Below the pieces are notes generated by a model, which saw nothing but the letters and a program-made list of their open reading frames with translations, was not told the DNA's origin and ran no database searches. The position numbers and the translations under genes are program-made. Positions 60,120-64,000 of a stretch of DNA of 64,000 nucleotides are shown piece after piece. Within the stretch, counting starts at the first letter, position 1, and each line of letters starts with the position of its first letter. The stretch is from Argentina anserina. Lineage: Eukaryota > Streptophyta > Magnoliopsida > Rosales > Rosaceae. The stretch is taken from NCBI RefSeq assembly GCF_933775445.1, contig NC_065873.1:27714001-27778000 (forward strand), read 5' to 3'.

Positions 60120-63100
60120 GATATACAAACCGAAAGTCATGAACCTTTCCAAGGCTTAACTAGCTTTAGCTTTCTTCTTGATATTTACGTACAGTACTCG
60201 CAACCAGGTACAAATACAACCAGTGATATGAAATTTTGCAGCAGAATGCGGATGTATATAATGAACTAGATGAGCTAGGGTTGCAGATTCATTCATGTGA
60301 AGCACAAAGCGCGGACCCTATCAGAAGGATCGAGCAACGATGAGCCTTTGCATGTGCCTGGAACTGCACATTGATTAATTAATAAGCAACCCAGTAGCAC
60401 TGGGGTTCTGAGTGCTCTGAAGCCATAGCTGCACGCATTGGTGTTGAAGATATATATCTGCTCAGCCCAAGTTAATAATTACATGCAGTGATCGTTTCTT
60501 ATCCATTCATGGATCATGATAAATTGAAAACCAAACAATGATAATAAAAACCTGTAATAAGCACTGAATTAAGCACTTAAATATGCAGAACATGATTATG
60601 AAGCTAACTCCATCACTTGTAATAGAAGGTGACGAAAGTAGAAATGAAAAAAATCTTATAGGTGCTGCGTACCTCTCACACGGTGAACTTCGTATACCAA
60701 CAAACCAAAGATTTGATTAAGTTAGATCGACAGATCACATCTGCAAAAGATAAATTTGTTAGAGGAGATGATCATAAACTAATGAAGATTTATACGTCAG
60801 GCTAACAACTTACTGATCTAACCTCAAAATCATCAGTTGAAAAAGTTGTGGGGAAGAGGGATCTTAATCATTATTCTATAGGGTTTAAACATTCTTGGAC
60901 AATTGGAATATGAATTATATATCTAAGTCAATATAGTATGTGGCAGAAAGTTATGAAAGGAAGAAGAATATAATCGAAACCCTTTGTGAGAACACTCATT
61001 TGCAGGTACATACAAAAAACAAAGACAGCTAATTACAAGTTTAAAACACAAGACAACCATATTGATTAGCCAGCTAGCTTCCTCAGTTCTTGATAGAATA
61101 CAATGCAAATCAAGGGTTTAGGGTCAGAGACTTTTAGTTAATTAACTAAACTAATTAGATTGATTATGTGCGTACATGGTAACCAACGAGAAGAGGAAGA
61201 TTATCAAATTAAGGTTCGTTTAATCATTTATCATTTGTGTGTTTAATCATTGGCTGGTGGATGCTATTGTGGCTGGATTTGGTTTATGGAGGCTTTTTTA
61301 GAGTTTACCTCCAAAAAAAAAAAACGAACGAACGAATCTTATTTGTTGATCGAGTACGTTCGTATTTGTTTAATTAACAATGGGGGTCAGTGGGTCACTA
61401 TATTTGTCTTGATCCAATGCTCTAGCTAGCACTTTGAACTACGTACATGCCCTCCTAATTGGACTCAAGTACGTCTTTCTATCTCGACTAATTTTGATGA
61501 AACTACGTACGTACGTAAAATGGTTGGTCTGCCAAACTTTCGAATGCACAACGTTGACCAATGAAAGCAGAAGATTACTTCATCGTATCACATAATAACC
61601 TAATTTTAAATCGGCTAAAAGATGATGCAACGAGTAGCAGAAAATTAACAATTGAAGAGTCGGTTAATACTGATAGGACGAGCCGTAATTTATGTCTACT
61701 TAGATAATTAAGATGAGACAATTGAAGCTCAACCAGTAAGTAATTGAGTTTGGAAAGCAACATTTTTTATATGTTGATCGAGGAATCAGGAGACCTCCAT
61801 GGCTTAACGAAACTCTTTGATAATACACGAAAGGGTCAGATGGCCATGTTTGATTGCTAGATCAGAATTCAGATCGTTAATGCGGATCACGTTATAGTTG
61901 CAGTTTTAAATGTAGTTACCAATCATCATCTGTTTTTAATGAATCTCGGAGTCAAATTTCATGTACTTTTGGATGTATGTACATGTTTCTAGTATAATAT
62001 ATGCTCGTGTACCTCAATGATGCACCTTTGCTTCAACGTGCAATAATTAAGTTAAACCCCCCGTTAATCAATCATTTAGGTCATTATGCAAGAGCTAATC
62101 GGAATATCATACAAACCCTATTCTCAGATACAAGTTATTTACTCTACTTCAATTTTTAATAGTTCACCAACAACAGAGTGATTATGTAGCAGACCTGAAA
62201 TCCCTGAAATCTGTAAATTGACAAATGATGATTGTTTAGATGGTATAAACTTTAACTGATAATTTAAACTCATTACTAGATTTGGGTTTTTAAGATCAAA
62301 AGACGGACTTTGGAACTTGAAAGATTGATGTTTTGTTTGAACTAAGATAATTAAGACGATGAAGTCCGTCTCCGCTCTAGCTTTTCCTTTGTTGGGGTAA
62401 AGTTCTAAATAGAGGAAGAACCCTAGAGTGGACTTCGCCGTCTTGAAACTTGACTATGTGGACAGTATATCTACGTTCATATGGTGTCTGCATTTTAACG
62501 GAGTCCTAAGGTCCGTTACGGTGTCTGTCATTAACATAAGAAAGAAAGAAAGATAAAAGGCTTGATTCCGTGAAGGAACACTAGCATTCCATTGGTCTTC
62601 TGGATGAAAATTCCCGTGAGGTTTTCTGAGAGTTGATGCTTCTAAAATACCCCTCAATTCAAGAAGAGGTTAAATGCTACAGTTGAATTTTGCGAGGTCC
62701 CGTGAGTGTTAGTAACAGTCTGATTCACAGATCATAATCAGTGCTGGTTTGGTTTTAAGCAGTAAGGCTTTGAAAATGGAGGACAAACAGAGGGATATAT
62801 TTAACTGGTGATGCAGAGGTCGGTATCAGTCCCGAGACTATAGGTTGCAGATGAAAAATTACAAACCTCCCCTTATCGGCCTAATGAAGTTATGATGGGT
62901 TATTCCTATTCTATTTTATAAATACAAAAAAAGGGGACCATGAATATGAAATTATTTATTTTAGGAATGCACATAAAACAATTCAAATTTCCTGAGGCCA
63001 ACTACTATAAATTGACAGCACAAATCTGAGATAGGCAAACACAAACAGAAGCAGTTTACAAGGCACAAGAGGTTACTTAGTTACATACACACACAAACTA

Positions 63101-63132
63101 GCTAGCTTACATTCACAAAGCTTACTTGAAGA
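60120..63132. other. Long spacer and SAUR promoter
   Basis: No gene or defined repeat seen to about 62900. A TATA-like ACTATAAATTG lies near 63003-63013, about 120 bp upstream of the SAUR start, and a plausible leader follows. Confidence 0.4.
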
Positions 63133-63633
63133 ATGAGCAACATCACCGCCATGGATTCAAAGAAGTCTAACAAGATCAGGGAGATTGTGAGGCTTCAACA
63201 GATTCTCAAAAAATGGAGAAAGATCGCTAACTCGCCAAAAGCGAGCTCCACTACCATGAGCGGCAGCAACAAGAGCATCCAGTTTCTAAAAAGAACACTT
63301 TCTCTATCAGAGAAAACCGGCAGTACCTGTGAAGCTTCTAACAATGCTCATGTCCCTAAAGGGTACCTTGCTGTTTGTGTTGGAGAAGAGCTCAAGAGAT
63401 TCGTCATTCCAACAGATTATCTTGGCCGTCCTGCTTTCCAGTTTCTGCTTAGAGAAGCTGAAGAGGAGTTTGGTTTTCACCAAACCGGTGTTCTGAGGAT
63501 TCCGTGCGAGGTTTCTGTGTTTGAAGAGCTTCTAAAGATGGTGGAGGAAGATAGGGATACATTCTTCATGCAAGGATGCTATTCAGAAAGCCAGCTCAAC
63601 TTTTACCACCCTGAAAGCCCAATGTGCAGATAA
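63133..63633 (+). CDS. SAUR auxin-responsive protein (SAUR37/38-like)
   Basis: A single-exon frame of 166 residues. The core SAUR domain (about 74-140) reads VPKGYLAVCVGEELKRFVIP, then YLGRPAFQFLLREAEEEFGF and GVLRIPCEVSVFEELLKMV. The N-terminus (MDSKKSNKIREIVRLQQILKKW) is the basic extension typical of Arabidopsis SAUR37/SAUR38. The ATG at 63151 (GCCATGG context) is a strong alternative start that drops six residues. SAURs promote cell expansion by inhibiting PP2C.D phosphatases and so activating plasma-membrane proton pumps; many are rapidly induced by auxin. Intronless structure is usual. Proximity to DUF599 and the coiled-coil gene supports orthology with At4g31320/At2g24400. Confidence 0.92.
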   Translation: MSNITAMDSKKSNKIREIVRLQQILKKWRKIANSPKASSTTMSGSNKSIQFLKRTLSLSEKTGSTCEASNNAHVPKGYLAVCVGEELKRFVIPTDYLGRPAFQFLLREAEEEFGFHQTGVLRIPCEVSVFEELLKMVEEDRDTFFMQGCYSESQLNFYHPESPMCR

Positions 63634-64000
63634 TAGTAAACATTTTTCTTTTCTGTACTACTCATTCAGATCTCTTCTTCAGATGAGAAGGAGAAGCATT
63701 TTTATGTTGAGTATGTAATGTGTATATCAGTCCGATGCATTTTCTCAGGCATCAAATCCAGTATCTCATTCCTATGGGATTCATTTATCTAATTCAAATC
63801 TCATAGTCATTCAACAAACAGCTGAAGCAAGCATTTTGTTTTCAGAAACTACAACAAGAGCCTGTTATACTGTGAGACACTACCATGTTTATCATAAACT
63901 CAAACAATATTAGCAGTTTAACAACGTAACATATTAAAATACCGCAGTATTTCACTTTTTTGGCATCCAATCCGAAGACTCACAATGATAGATCACCAGT
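63634..64000 (+). other. SAUR 3' UTR and spacer
   Basis: No gene seen. SAUR transcripts often carry a destabilising DST element in the 3' UTR; I did not find a convincing one. Confidence 0.35.

Overview
This is nuclear genomic DNA of a flowering plant. The genes have many introns with GT-AG (and a few GC-AG) borders, the families are plant-specific (SAUR, CML, group C bZIP, DUF599), and nested plant transposons fill the AT-rich spaces. Protein likeness points to a eudicot, probably a rosid and possibly Rosaceae; the lineage is an inference. No bacterial or organellar features are seen.

Genes in order. (1) 1-4249, minus: secreted/ER coiled-coil protein of the Arabidopsis At2g24420/At4g31340 type, 13 complete exons plus the first bases of the next. 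(2) 10971-17623, plus: an 18-exon gene for a 957-residue fusion of an ABC1/UbiB-type atypical kinase and a serine beta-lactamase-like domain (At5g24810 type). (3) 20623-21183, plus: two-EF-hand calmodulin-like protein. (4) 22048-23967, plus: a partial tandem copy of gene 2 that keeps only the beta-lactamase half, with an open frame and intact splice sites. (5) 24863-27002, minus: bZIP9-like transcription factor. (6) 42760-43787, minus: GT64 glycosyltransferase pseudogene. (7) 45218-47105, minus: four-helix DUF599 membrane protein. (8) 63133-63633, plus: SAUR protein. From memory, Arabidopsis At4g31320/31330/31340 (SAUR, DUF599, coiled coil) and At5g24800/24810 (bZIP9, ABC1) are adjacent sets, so two old syntenic blocks seem to be interleaved here.

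Most of the rest is transposon, and many borders can be fixed from target-site duplications (TSDs). A Copia relic (5450-9210, TSD TCTTA) has mismatched ends and carries a hAT-like MITE in its integrase. A Mutator-like element (18311-19456) holds a fragment resembling the 5' end of a plant pararetrovirus. A 9.5 kb Ty3/Gypsy element (29738-39241, TSD TTAGG, minus strand) has ~3 kb LTRs that are nearly identical around a decayed interior. Two foldback MITEs lie at 39.85-40.65 kb. A 5'-truncated LINE (48724-53294) is split by a solo LTR that is itself split by a hAT MITE. Another solo LTR (53498-54927), a three-copy ~500 bp tandem repeat (55095-56560) and a hAT element nested in another (57496-58855) follow.

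No defence island, operon or CRISPR array is present. The most unusual items are the stand-alone beta-lactamase-like paralog, the GC-AG introns shared by both paralogs, the Mutator-like element with virus-like cargo, the chimeric Copia unit and the ~500 bp tandem array. Exon borders were set by reading frame, splice consensus and recalled homologs, not by transcripts.
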